A stretch of DNA of 64,000 nucleotides from Sclerotinia nivalis (taxonomy: Eukaryota; Ascomycota; Leotiomycetes; Helotiales; Sclerotiniaceae), in contig JAPEIS010000008.1 in the NCBI GenBank assembly GCA_029531795.1, positions 1,054,001-1,118,000 on the forward strand, in the 5' to 3' direction. Both the position numbers and the translations under genes were made by a program. Shown here in pieces: positions 23,962 through 36,317 of the stretch (position 1 is the stretch's first letter; each line of letters opens with the position of its first letter). The notes beneath the pieces were generated by a model, which was given only the letters and a program-made list of their open reading frames with translations, was not told where the DNA came from and did not search any database.

Positions 23962-26027
23962 TTATGCCTTTTCTTCTGTCCCGGTCGTAATGTCACTACC
24001 TTTTTCCATATCCTTATCACCAATTATCACCGTCCCTCCATTAGTTGATTCCAACGCCGCTTTCTTTTCCTCCCTTCTCTTTGCCCTAGCAGCTCTCTTG
24101 TCATTTCTTTCTTGCTCTTCCCTCATTTGCTTAATCAATGGACTCTTTGCACGAATCTTCGCTCCCCATTTATAGAAAATGAAAGGAATGGGAATTAGGA
24201 AGACTTGTACTAATCCCAATAAAGTTCCAGCCCATTGTGGTTTCAGCGTACCATACATCGCTGGTCCTGCCAATGGTAATGTTCCTCCAACGATTGATCT
24301 GATCACACTATTTCCTGCTAGTGCCGATGCCGCATAGATACCATATGATCCAGCGAGATAATTCGTACCGTAGATAAAAACTAAGGTATTTCCAGCTCCG
24401 AAAGGAACTCCAGCAAGGATTGGCCAGATCCAATGGATTGTGATAGGAACACAAGTCCAGCTAAACCAAAGTTGTCCAATAGGACACATAACAGCCGCTA
24501 TACAAATAATGCTTACCGAAGCTTCTGGAGGAACTTTTCCAGTTGCAGGATCCTTCTTGTGTGAATTAATCATTTTGCGAATAAGTGGTTCAGAAATAAT
24601 TCCGAGCATGTTTCCCAATCCGATTCCTAGGAAAGCGAGGCCAGTCTGACCTAAACTCCATCCACGCATGTCCGTGTAAATGATTGGATAGGCAACGAAA
24701 CACAGATAAAGGATACCATAAATGATCTAAATGTAGTAATTAGTTTCAATTGTTCCCGTGACATGAGAGCCTTGGCTGCGCCATTCTTGTACATTGTAGT
24801 ACTATATTTGACAACTTGAAGTAACGAGATAAACTTACTGCTATGTATGTATTCCAGAACCAAAGGATTGGTTCCGTAAAGCTGAGTACGAATGGCCGAG
24901 AAAGGTTGATCTTCAAGATTTCATAAACTTAAACCAAAAGTTAGCCGCTTTCAATAGGTAAATATCAACATCTACTCACAGCTCTTCTTTTGATCGTATC
25001 GGCACCAATATCGCTCATCCCCTGTCTCTTTGCGCATTTTTGCTGCCTTCTTAATTAAGATTGCTGGTGCGTAAGTTTCTTTGACGAATCCGCAAGCTAT
25101 CAAAGCGCACCCAGCAAGTATCATCACAATCCAATTTGTCCATCGCCATCCCAAGTATTCGGCGGCGAAACCACCAACAAGGGGACCTGTCACTGGGCCA
25201 TTCATTGGTCCGATACTCCAGAAACTAAAGGCCAATGCACGATAATCATCAGTTGTGATATCTGCAACTGTCCCAGGAGAGTTTGCTACCATGGCAGCAC
25301 CTGCAAGGGCACTGTATTCGTATTAGTACCAAATATAAGCATTAATATATCTTTTCTTAACGTACCCAACAAACCTTACGCCCAAGACCTCTCCTAACGA
25401 AGTGGACAAAGCACAAGGTATAACCATCAATGCGAAGAAAGCCAAAGATCCAATATAAACTGGCCTTCTACCCCAAATCTCACTCAATGGTGCAAGAACC
25501 AAACTTCCAGCAGCCAGTCCAAGCAAGAATGTTGTGACACCCAATGTGGCGACTGGCTCACTCGTGACGGAAAATTCTTTCATCATTCCCGGCATACTTG
25601 AAGTGTATGATGAACTGTAAAGAACCGTTGCCCATGTCGCGAAACTCACAGCAAATATTGTATAAGAACGATACCATAGCGGCCAACATTTAGGATCATC
25701 AGGATCGTTCTCTTCAAAATCAACTTCGAATGATGGGTCCCGTGAACGAGTAGTCGCGTATGATGTACCAGTCTTTGTATAGGTGAGTTGGGCATGTGCA
25801 AGTTGTTCCGCAGCTGTCTCAAGATTTGGAGTGAGGGCCTGTTCGAGGGGAGCTAGAGGGTCACTATTGATCGAGTCGGAGGATAATGATGCGATGGAGG
25901 GTGCATGCGAGAGAGGAGGATGGTAGTTTTCATGATCTGATAATGAAGATGCCAGAGTTGAAGAAGCAGGATTGGAGAAATTGAAGTCGTGGATGTCATC
26001 CTTCTCGAGGCCCGTATTGTCCACCAT
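23962..26027 (-). CDS. MFS transporter, DHA1 multidrug/H+ antiporter type
   Basis: A 615-aa protein in four exons: 25366-26027, 24980-25311, 24839-24927 and 23962-24726. All introns are GT...AG and the total closes in frame. The long cytosolic N-terminus (residues 1-118) is Ser-rich and ends with NDPDDPKCWPLWYR, the pre-TM1 signature of fungal DHA1 exporters. Motif A is LAPLSEIWGRRPVY (about 178-191). Motif C-like SFWSIGPMNGPVTGPLVGG precedes TM5. The segment LSRPFVLSFTEPILW is the usual central loop entering TM7. Twelve membrane spans are expected, with a basic cytosolic tail. Family members export drugs, fungicides, polyamines or toxins by proton antiport at the plasma membrane; the substrate here cannot be read. 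The first true ATG is at 26,027, because the frame upstream of it has only a TTG. Confidence 0.9.
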
Positions 26028-27471
26028 GATGTAATAAAGTTCCAAAGACGTATGAGCACAAGCCTCCTACTTGTGCTTGTCACCCAATGAACTCAAGAAG
26101 AGGGTGATCAATGCGGCTTGGTATTTTCTTTAGAAGGGTTTGGTTTATTAAAAGATATTAACGATACTAAATGAAAACATTAAAATCGACAAACCGCTTT
26201 TCCTTCTGAAGAGTTTCACTTATGAAGGAGACAGAGTGAATATGAATATGTTCTTAAGGAGATTGTGGGCATGGAGTATCTTTAAAGGTCCAGATGACAA
26301 ACTAGCAATAATGCAATCTACCCCGGTTCTAGGCCGAGGATCTATCGCGGCCATTAATTCCGCACCAAAAATATCTAATACCTGGCCAGTTTTCAAATAT
26401 TATATGCATCTGGTACGAGGGTACCCAGTAGTGAGTGAAAACTGGTGGCTAACTTGCTAAGTTGTGAGATGCGAGACTTCCCAAAAGTATTTTTTATTTC
26501 ATTCCACTTTTGATACGAACTTCGTGAGCATCATAAATTCTACGTGAAGGTAGTTCAAATTCTCCACTAAGAGAACCATTATTAGCTATAGAACCATAAG
26601 AGCAATGGATCATATCATTGAACATCTTTCTACGTTTTGGGGAAAGGAATTGAAGATTCTAATGCAGTTTGATATTGATAAATGGTAAAATGGCGTTATT
26701 CAGAAGTGCTGTTTGGTGCGGGCCATTGCAGAAGACAGAAGACGGTGTGGGTGTGATATGACATGTGGAAGTGGGAGGGGAAGGACCAGCCAACCAGCCA
26801 ACCAGCTAATAAGCTCTGTGCCGATATCCGTTCGAGCCGTTAAGTGTCGAATTTAATAACGTCCGCCCCTGGAAAGATCTTGTCAATGATAAGGATTTCA
26901 GCCCATTTAACTGCAGGAGAGCTTTCGCGGTATGACTCAATGTGTTGAGGCCAAGATGATATTTACGATCCGATAAAGCTTCATCTAAAAGTATAAAATT
27001 TAGAGCCGGGGAACTAGCCAAGTGCGGAAATCCTCATACCGCTCGAAGATGGAATCCATACAGTATGTATGTATCCATATGTGTTAAAATCTTCATTGTG
27101 CATACCTATTATAGCAACAATGTAAGGATTTGATATGATTAAAATGTCCCCTCTTTCATAGATATTGGTAATTGATTGAGTAATCACTTTGGCGCTCGGA
27201 ACCTTTAAAACAGTTTTGTTTGCTTTATTTAGAACTAGGCGGATTAACTTCGGTTGATATCGCGAATGTGAACTCATCACGTGCCTTGAAGCTTGACGCG
27301 ACTTCACTCCCAAGCGCAATTTGTCGCGATCGAAGTAGCAAAGCAACTAAAACTTCAAAAGTCTCAACACAAGCTTCCACGCCTCATCGCCGGCCTATAC
27401 GAATCGTAAGAGGCCATTTATAGTGACAAATCTATCGTTCGGATTTCAATAATATAATCTTTCTCCGAGCC
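26028..27471. other. Intergenic between divergent MFS and WD40-like genes
   Basis: A 1.4-kb shared upstream region for the minus-strand transporter and the plus-strand gene starting at 27,472. Short frames on both strands lack motifs. A 4-bp-phased CCAACCAGCCAACCAGC repeat lies near 26,790. No terminator or RNA gene recognised. Confidence 0.5.
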
Positions 27472-29480
27472 ATGGCCGCCGGCTTTTCCAATCCTAGAGT
27501 TTCAAAGAATTCGCAAAATACACAACTGAGGTAGCTTCAAATTAACCTTCGAGGAATAATTTCTCTAACATTCTTAGTTACGAATTGCCACATCGCACTC
27601 ATACTACCAAAGTGTACCCCTCATCCTCTCCCAACGGATCGACGATTATCTTACAAGGCAATGAAAATGGTGTGAAAATTATATGGAGAGGTGGCAGACC
27701 TTTTAAATCGCCGAAGGGAATAACTCCAAAGGCTGCACAAACTAACGGCTCGAATAAAGCTGTCATATCTCTTGACTCAGATGAGGATGAACCCTCTAAA
27801 CCACCTTTTGAGGATAAGCCCGAGTTTGAAGTCGAAGAACAGGAGATTGACCCAAGAAGGCCGTACCCAAGCGTTCTGCAGACACTAGATTTACAATTTG
27901 GTATCGATGTTCTTCATATCAGCGTTTTGCCGAACTCGATACTTAAAGCAAGTGGGGCACCCTGGCGCGGAATTGATCCATTGAAACAAAAAATTGTTTT
28001 CACCGCAACCTGCGGTGATAATACTATTCGACTGATCACATTACCACTCACACCGCCGTCTCCTCTAAGCAAGGACCGTGATGAATTTCGACGTACTCCT
28101 GCGATAGCAAACGTCGGAAATGGAAAATGGGGAGAGACTATGGTTATTTTGACTGGCCATCAAAAAACTTCCGACGGTGTATCTATGACTATTGATTTTG
28201 AGGGGAAGCAATCTTCAACGAAAGACGAATTAAATACTGGACCTGAAACACAAATCATTGTTGCTTCACATTCAAAGGAAATTACTGGATTATTACAGCT
28301 ATGGCGCATACCACTGCCGATACCATCTTCATCAACTATGATATCACCATTCCAATCCATATATATGCCATCTCCAGCTGTCAGCATCTCTTTCAACCCA
28401 TCATTCTCAGAACAACATTCAAGCCATTTACTTGTCGCCGATAATCTAGGCACTTGTCGAATCTATAACTATAAGCTTCTAGTGAACCCATCGGAAGATC
28501 CCGAGAGCGCGATTTCTGAGCAAGGATCTTGGCTGATATCTTTATATCCTGGATTCAAAAATAGTAAAACTGATTCCCAAGCATCTCAAAAGAACACGTA
28601 TTCTGGATTTGGCCGAAAGATAATTGTGGATGCAAAATGGGTATACGGTGGTAAGGCAATTATAGTACTCTTGAATGATGGAGAATGGGGTGTGTGGGAC
28701 ATATATGGAGTAGGACCAGGCGCAAAAAGAGGTGTCCTTGGTCAGCAATCGATAAAAGGAGGTTCACGATCAGATTTCAACCTTACAGGTTATGTTGAAG
28801 GTGCTACAAAATCTAGCTCAAAAACCTCGGGTCCACCACAAATTGCCCAATCAAAATTCGCTCCCATGACTCCTGGAACCCGTAAAACAACGGATCTATT
28901 CAGCAATAAAGTTCAACCTACTGGTCCAATTCGTGGAACTATATCAGTACTCGAGGTCCCATCGACATCTCCTCATTTAGCATTTGAAGAGTCCGTTCTT
29001 TTCTGGCTTGGTGAATCATACACCCTCATCCCATCTCTTTCGAAATACTGGTCTGCCAATCCCCGCCGAGGTCAATCTTCAACAAACATTTTCAACACAT
29101 CTCCTGGTTCTCGGCCCATCAAGTTAGAACATGTAGACCTGTTAGGCGAACGTTGCACTGGTATCGAACAAGCTCCCAAATCCTCAATTTCACCACATTC
29201 TAGGACTGAGATATCAACCGATATTTTCATAATGGGTGAACACAGATTTACCATTTTCATTGGCGGAAAATCTGTAACGCCAAAACCAAACCAAAATGCA
29301 TATGCATTACAATTGGTACGAAGTAGAGAGGATGAAGATGAAGATATGGCGGGTGATAGAATGATAGGGGTAGGAAGCGGGGATTTGGATGTAAATGATA
29401 TTGATAGGGCGTTAGCGAGGATGGAAAATAATGGGAGGTCTGGTGGAAGATTGTTATTTGGTGGCAAAGGAAAATGGTAG
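27472..29480 (+). CDS. WD40-like protein, candidate nucleoporin Nup37
   Basis: A 653-aa protein in two exons, 27472-27530 and 27578-29480, with a 47-nt GT...AG intron. The first exon encodes 19 residues plus two bases of the next codon and reads MAAGFSNPRVSKNSQNTQL. It is needed because the long frame downstream begins at TTG rather than ATG. Early residues contain the block YELPHRTHTTKVYP followed by ENGVKIIWRGGRPFK. An acidic SUMO-interaction-like ISLDSDEDE lies at about residue 65. Beta-propeller-like repeats follow (FTATCGDNTIRLITLPL, LLQLWRIPLP, HLLVADNLGTCRIYNY, AKWVYGGKAIIVLLNDGEWGVWDIYG). This layout resembles fungal Nup37, a WD40 subunit of the nuclear-pore outer ring, but I assign that only from remembered resemblance. 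A conserved WD protein of unknown role is the alternative. The C-terminus has an acidic EDEDEDMAGD stretch and a Gly-rich tail. Confidence 0.75.
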
Positions 29481-31452
29481 TATATGAATGGGAGAAGATG
29501 AGAGAAGATAGAAGACGATGATGAGAAAGATAGATACCCCGTGATGTTTAATTGGGGATATAGTTGTATTCCCTGTTTTCCCTTTTCGATTTGCCCCCTT
29601 CATTTCCCCTCCTATCAATTTTTTGCTCATCTCCCTGTGATGAAATATTACGCAATGTGAACTATGTATGCCATCTTCACCAACCCCTTAATCACACACA
29701 CCCCCTCCGCAAGGCAAGGTGGAGTACAAGGCGAGACTATTCCTTGAAACTCTGTAATCCATGCGGTATATCAAACCAAACCTCGAAATCATAAGTCCTT
29801 CAGCTCTTTGGGCATATGAAGGAGCAACGATATACTGGGACCTACTTTTAACGAAGTGTGGAGGTATGCGTTGTAGGGTGGGTTCTTCTACTCCTGCGCG
29901 TCGTTCGTTGGGCTACGTTGGTGGTGCGATGGTGGCGTGTGGGTGATATGGGGCTTGTACATTATTTTATTTTTTTGGTTCGAGGGGTTGAGATGCTCTG
30001 AGGGTTGGACGGAGGAGGGTGGGAAGGATGTGAGGAATGGAAGATTGGGAGGATGTGAGATGAAGAGATTTGGTGGATGAAGGAGATGGTAGTTCTTGAG
30101 GGTAGAGGAAAGGTGAAGAGCCATCTTACTACTTTTCAATAATCACACATCATCAGTATCATGTGAAATGATATTAATAATTCAATATTTCTAGCTCTTG
30201 CAATCAAATAATAATATCTAGTCTTGTTGTTATTGTGAGTGTGCTTGTGATTGATTGATATCAGTGATTGATTATAATATCTAACAACCCTAATAGTATG
30301 CAGATTATATGGCACTTAGCTTAGTCTGGAAGGGTAAGGAGTACATGCCTTTGTGGAGTGGGAAGATATGTTCGTCCTGGAGAATGAACAAAGGAGTGAG
30401 TGGAAGGGAGAAAATGGAAATGGGAGACGAGATTGTTTATATGTATATCTATTTTGGACCTTATATTAGTGGTGGCAGTTTTTGGGGTATGTAAGGGAAG
30501 GATGGTGGAGGAGTAAAAGAGTAAATGAATAAACAGTGCAAAGTGTATATCATTCATGGGTTTGTTGTGGATATTACTTGATATAGGAATGTGATTTGTT
30601 CGTGTTGGACCTTGTGCTCCTGTGAGATTTTCATTTGTTAGTATTTTTGATTTTGATCGATGTGCTGGATATAATGTTTTGTATTGGATATGTTGGATAT
30701 ATTAAACATGTTGAAGGGATGAGAAAGGAAGTGGTGGTATAAGAACGGTAATACCACAGAGCAATATACTATATACATAAATCTATCCGATTGCGATTCT
30801 TATAGCCTCATAGCATTGGCTCAACGACTATATACAATTATCTATCAACTGCCACCCGTCGAAGGCCACCATATATTTTCCTGTGTCCATTTACCCCGCC
30901 CTTTTCCCGCCAAACTACCACGTCACTATATACTCTCCTCCACACTAGGTCCCGTAAGCATTGTAGCCAAAGCTCCCGGTGCCACCTCACTCGCAAGTCA
31001 TGACTTAAGCCATTGTATAACGAGTGACATCGCATGGATCAGCATTATCAACACACCGGCATGAATTTACATACATCCCAGATCTAAACTCCGTCTGGGG
31101 AGATGAAGAACCTGCCTTTGAGTGATAGGTGGAAATGGCAGATGAGGATGAACAGAATAGAGAAGAATCGGGGAGGGAGACATAGTGATGGAGATGGTAA
31201 TATGTAGAGAATATATGCAGTAGATGGTAAGGAGAATGAAGTGTAGGAAAGAGAAAGAAAAAAAGGGCGGAGATGCAAAAGAAAAGATATATCCATTACT
31301 CCCGGTCTAATAGATAATTCCCGTCAGTCGAACTCGATACCGGATCTTTTTTACTTGTCTCCTCCTCAGCACTGGATTGGCACTCTTATTCCATGGAGAG
31401 AGTTCTAATGAATAGCTCGCAGTTCAACAACAAGTAGCATTAAATGTTAACA

Positions 31453-31579
31453 TGGTTTTGCAGCCGTAATAAAGGGTTGCGGTGCCTCGTTGACGAGCGG
31501 TCTGGCAGTTTCTCAGGATGAGATGGAACAAGTGATGATGGACGAGGTGCCGAAGAGTATTAGGGAATTGAGGGAGCGA
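31453..31579 (+). other. Short coding-like segment, no gene model
   Basis: One + strand frame runs about 41 codons to a TGA at 31,579 and reads like ordinary protein, including SLTSGLAVSQDEMEQVMMD and ending SIRELRER. It begins after a stop and can be entered by a CAG acceptor near 31,463, so it might be a terminal exon or a remnant. I found no upstream exon and recognise no family. Confidence 0.25.
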
Positions 31580-31668
31580 TGAAGAGATATTGGAGAAAGG
31601 AGGGTAGGCAGAAATAGACGGGAGAAATCCGCCGACTGTTAAGCGGAGGATGATTCGGGTTTTCTGGT

Positions 31669-31698
31669 CATGACGCCGCCGTAAGTGGTGGTGTCATG
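31669..31698 (+). other. Hairpin, perfect in RNA with G-U pairs
   Basis: CATGACGCCGCC and GGTGGTGTCATG flank the 6-nt loop GTAAGT. In + strand RNA all 12 positions pair, using two G-U wobbles. In the minus-strand RNA the same two positions would be A-C mismatches, so the structure is strand-specific. Confidence 0.7.
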
Positions 31699-33978
31699 CG
31701 ATTGCGCTACCTGTCGAAACATTTGTTAGATTTCTGTATGGATATCATGTGAAGAAAAGAAGGCGCCAAGAAGGAAGTTAAGGGGTACATACAAACGAGT
31801 ACATTGAATCATTGACCATCCGGATTAGAGCTACCATCTGCGGTATAATACATGAACCATCAACAACCATCAATTTATCGCTCAAAATACGTAGATACTC
31901 CTCCCAAGCTCAATGTATATGCGACATAATATTAATATAATGCACTTCCGGACTCCAATCATCACATTATCGCGGGGCAGGTGTAATGCGTCAAACAACC
32001 TTTTTATCGTGAGTCTTCAAATCATTGAGGGCAGTAGCTCTGGTCACCTCGACATCAGTCCACTTCGTTGTGAGTAGATGATAGTTTCCGCTCGCGTAGT
32101 CAATGGGCCAGCGCCATTGGGTTACGGATAAAATGTCAGTTTTAATACGCTGATTAAGGAGGCGAGATTCAAGACAAAAAGAATAAAATGGGAACCTTTT
32201 ATGGTCAGTAGTTAAAGGAGAAAGGAGTATCGTAGAATGCCTTCCTTACCACTACCGTATATAATTGCCCACTTCACTTTAAACATTTCCTATCCAAAAC
32301 AAACAAACAGAACCCAAATATAGTATGCTCACAAAAGGTATAAATATCGTACGTTGACTACTCCGTACGCAAACTCTCAATCGCAATAATCCCCTCCCAT
32401 TCGTGCGCTTACACTCCAGACTTTCTATCACAAATTCGGAAATAATCATCACACCATACTAATAATAATATACCTAGTACTCCTAGTCTCACATAAAGTA
32501 AACATTAGAGCCTAACTCAGGGCCGGTCCGCCACGTTAGAACGGAGTAAGGTACATATTCAACATCAGATGAATGAACGATATCTAGTTAGTCCGAGAGT
32601 CCGAGCGTGCTAGACTTGCAGTCAATATATTTCTGCTGGCGCCACTTACTCAGGACTGCATGCAGGACGGAAACACGCAATTGATTTGTATCGCATGATT
32701 CGATCGCATTTCCACCCCTCTTTCATTTCTTTCCCCTCATCTTGCTTCGGTTCCAGATGTTTTATTTCCGTTCCTGAAAGTTAAAAAGATAGGAGTTTTA
32801 TTTTTATTTTTATTTTTGGGAAAGGTGGAGTAGATTGATAATCAGACGTATATTAACCGATAAACTCTCCTTTTCCCCGAATGCTAATTTGATGCTATAT
32901 CTTGAATAGTAGGTAGACACAACTCCTTGTATCGATACCCACGAAATCAAGAAATAACTTCCAAAAAGAAAAAGTCATGTACTATCTATCATCAAACCAC
33001 ATGCGGACAATGATTTCTCCCACGCAGCAGAAATTGCAAGGTCCTCATGTATTGTGGGGTACATGACCTCTCCCCAGGATTTTAGTTTCATGCACTCGGC
33101 ATTTACAGGCCAATTGAGTATTCCGTACTCGCTACAGAACCATGGCTTAGGATTCTTCCCCAGCTCCACCTTGTGCAACAATTGGAGTGGAAAACGTGAT
33201 ACCGGTATCCGCCCGCGGCTTCGTTTGCAGATGTAAAGAATGAATCCACCAATTATTTTGAGACGAGGCACGGGGAAGAATTTCTACTATTAGCGAGCGG
33301 ATCAATTAGGTATAGACAATTAGGTATGGTATACCTTGCCATACTCCGTATATCTAGGTAGGAATAGACACCGGATAAAGAAGACTACATCATTAAACTT
33401 CGCAAATACTACTGAACGTCTAAGTTCAAGGGGAGTAAGGTTATTTACAAGGAATTTAGTATGTCGTGATTAGACATCCTCTCTGGAATAACCATCTGCT
33501 AAAAAATCTTCCTCGGTTTTAAATTTAAAGTTATTGGTGCGTTTTTCGGACGAGGAACTCCTTTTGGTCGGGCTTGCAAATAAAGTTTCAAAATAAGAGA
33601 TGCTGGATGAGATAATAGATAAGCGTGCGAGTTGGATCCTTTGGGGGGATGCGCATACATATGCATACCATGTGGTATCCACCAGTTAGAAAGTGGGAAT
33701 GTTCTCCACCTCGGGGTGTTCGGTGGTGTTTTGGATATAGAGTTGCTGTGCTTGGGTGGATCGTTGTAGCTGGGTGTGCTTGAGAACTTAATGTGGGATC
33801 ATTGCAGCGGTAGTACTGTAATGTGTGAGGGGAGCGGCTAGGAATGATGTGCTTGCTTATTAGTTCCATGTTAAGTACACGGAGGTAAAGCTCTCTCGGG
33901 TAATTTTCTAGATGGGCAGACGGGCTAAGAAATCTAGAGGGGAGTCATAAGGAAATTACCTCATGTATACGCAGTACA

Positions 33979-33984
33979 TATAAG
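33979..33984 (+). promoter_or_regulatory. TATA-like box of the arabinanase gene
   Basis: TATAAG lies 61 nt upstream of the start codon at 34,045, followed by pyrimidine/AC-rich leader sequence (CACTTCATCTCATC type). Spacing fits a fungal core promoter; no experimental support. Confidence 0.4.
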
Positions 33985-34044
33985 CTCCAGAACTTCCACA
34001 CAAATCACTTCATCTCATCTTCACCAACCATCATCCCATCCACA

Positions 34045-35299
34045 ATGTTTTCTCGTCTCCTCCTCCCATTTCTCGGGCTCCTAAGCCTCGTAGCTGCATA
34101 TTCTAATCCAGGTGCCTGTTCTGGTAGCTGTAATGCACATGATCCCGCCTTGATCCAACGTTCCAGTGATGGCACATGGTTTAAATTCAATACCGGGAAT
34201 GGTATTGGGATATGGAAAGCTACTGCTCTAGCTGGTCCATGGACGTATGTTGGTGATGCTTTGACTAGTGGGAGTAAGATTGATTTGGCTGGAAATGATG
34301 ATCTTTGGGTTTGTTTCCTTTTTTTCTTTTATTTCCTCGAGCCTGTTATCTCTATTTGTTGAGCAGAAAGTGTTCGAGAGTAGAGAACGTTGAAGGGATT
34401 GTGCTAATAGTAATATAGGCGCCAGATGTTCATCTCGTAGGCTCAACTTACTACATGTACTATGCCATTTCCACCTTCGGTACACAAAACTCAGCCATTG
34501 GAGTTGCAACCTCCGCCACCATGGAAGTAGGTTCATGGACTGATCACGGTGCTACTGGTGTTGCATCATCAACTGGCAGCGCATATAATTCCATTGATCC
34601 CAATCTCATTTTGGTCGGCAGCGCTTATTAGTTCGTCTCTCCATCCATCCCCTCCTTCAACTCCCTCAATTCCTTTCTACAAACACCATCAAAACTAACC
34701 CCCTCCCCTCACAGCCTAAACTTCGGCTCCTTCTGGTCCGACATCTACCAAGTAGGCATGGCATCGACACCCACCAAAGCCGGCGGCTCCCCCTCCTACC
34801 AACTGGCCTTCAACTCCAGTGGCACCCATTCCCTAGAAGGTTCCTACATGTTCTACTATTCCGGCTACTACTATCTCCTTATCTCCTCCGGAATCTGTTG
34901 CAACTACGATACATCGAAGCCGGCGCAGGGCGCGGAATATAAGATTATTATGGGCAGGAGTAAGAGTGCGACGGGGAGTTTTGTCGATAAGAGTGGGAAG
35001 GCTTTGACGGCGGGTGGGGGGACGACTTTGTTGGCTAGTCATGGGAATGTTTATGGACCTGGTGGACAGTGAGTATTTCTTTCCTCTTTTTTCTTCCGTG
35101 GGGATTCTTTTTATGGGAGTAGACTTGTTTTATCCGATGGACGTATTTACTAACTTTATGAAATAGGGGCGTCTATCTCTCATCCTCAGGACCAATCCTT
35201 TACTACCATTACGCAAACCCTACGATCGGTCTTGGAGATGGAAGTTATCAATTCGGATATAACTACCTTACATTCAGCAACGGATGGCCTGTTGTCTAA
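34045..35299 (+). CDS. Secreted GH43 arabinan endo-1,5-alpha-L-arabinanase
   Basis: A 320-aa secreted enzyme predicted to cut the arabinan side chains of plant pectin. Four exons: 34045-34308, 34419-34630, 34715-35068 and 35167-35299, closing in frame. A signal peptide covers about residues 1-18 ([18 protein letters not shown]). GH43 landmarks are present: the catalytic base in HDP (Asp33), the pKa-modulating Asp148 in NSIDPNL, and the acid Glu200 in [16 protein letters not shown]. The blade phrases [16 protein letters not shown] and [13 protein letters not shown] are typical of the five-bladed endo-arabinanases. Length matches single-domain fungal enzymes, with no carbohydrate-binding module. 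Botrytis has a characterised arabinanase with a role in infection of some hosts; whether this is its orthologue is not tested here. It stands alone, with 1 kb or more of spacer on both sides, implying its own regulated promoter. Confidence 0.95.
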
Positions 35300-36317
35300 G
35301 CTTATTTCATCCCGCTTTCTTCCTCTGATTTCCGCTTCACTTTCTTTCATTTTTAGCAAAAAACGGACTCAAAAGTCGTCAAAATGAAAATAAGGTACAT
35401 TGCACATACCAACTGAAAGTGCTTTGTATATACTTCCCATCTTCTGGAGATGCATCTTGTACATACTCTTTCTAGGAAGAGGCACTTCGTTGTATATAGT
35501 TTTTTATTTTCCCTAGTATATATTTCAAAACAGCACTTATGATCACAACCTCCTTCGGTTCGGTTCACAAAAAATGATTCACATGTTCTGATTCCCCATC
35601 CTCAACCCATTTACCCCTCTCGCCCTAACCTCTACAAAACCCTCGCGAGATATCAGAGTGCCAAACCATTCCTTCCAATCTCATCATCTATACATGAAAA
35701 CCAAACCCAGATACTACCGATACGTTACAAAATATGATATTATATATGGATATGGATATGGATATGGATATAACATATGACATCAAATAACAACATCAAA
35801 TAAGAAAGAGAAATTAGTCCACTGGGTTCTAAATCATGAACCGTGGGAAGAATTTTAAAAGGGAAGCCATTTGGATGAGATGAGATTATAAGGTAACGGA
35901 AAAGACACTTGTCTCTCCCACATCGGGGGGTCTTGATTTAATATTGAAGAAGTAAAGTTTTTGAGGAGACCCTCCAGCTCGAAATGACGAGAGCACAGTA
36001 TTGATTCGGCGATCTCTTGGAAAAGATGGAAGAATCATCATCCAATTTCATCTCGAGGCAAAGAAGATATCTGAGTATTGTGATATGCAGTTGTATTCAC
36101 ATAAAGTATACGTCCATTTTCCGGATAATCCCATCAGTGACCAAAACGCCCAGAAATGCAACGAGCTCACGTCTTATCATGCCCTGGATGCTTTCCTCTA
36201 AACCCTCCCACCCATTCTCACTCCGTCTCGCCTCACCATCTATTCTTAATCCGCTCAAGGAGTATCAAAAAGTGGCCCTCGTGATCAGATCTCAGCTTAT
36301 AAAATCCAATGAATCCC
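35300..36317. other. Intergenic between convergent arabinanase and hydratase
   Basis: Both neighbours end here, so this holds two 3' UTRs. It contains a GGATAT hexamer microsatellite at 35,745-35,772. Open frames at 36,001-36,331 are short and without motifs. Confidence 0.6.
35745..35772. repeat. GGATAT hexanucleotide microsatellite
   Basis: About four tandem TATGGA/GGATAT units, flanked by TATATA. It lies in the shared 3' spacer. Confidence 0.9.

Larger units (their letters stand above)
29481..34044. other. Large intergenic region upstream of the arabinanase
   Basis: About 4.6 kb without a supported gene. Purine-rich, C-poor + strand blocks occur at about 29,990-30,120, 30,300-30,560 and 31,090-31,280, the opposite polarity from the tracts at 2-3 kb and 18.6-19 kb. 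A short open segment (about 31,453-31,579) and a hairpin (31,669-31,698) are listed separately. Other frames are short and without motifs. The 100 nt before 34,045 act as the arabinanase core promoter. Confidence 0.55.
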
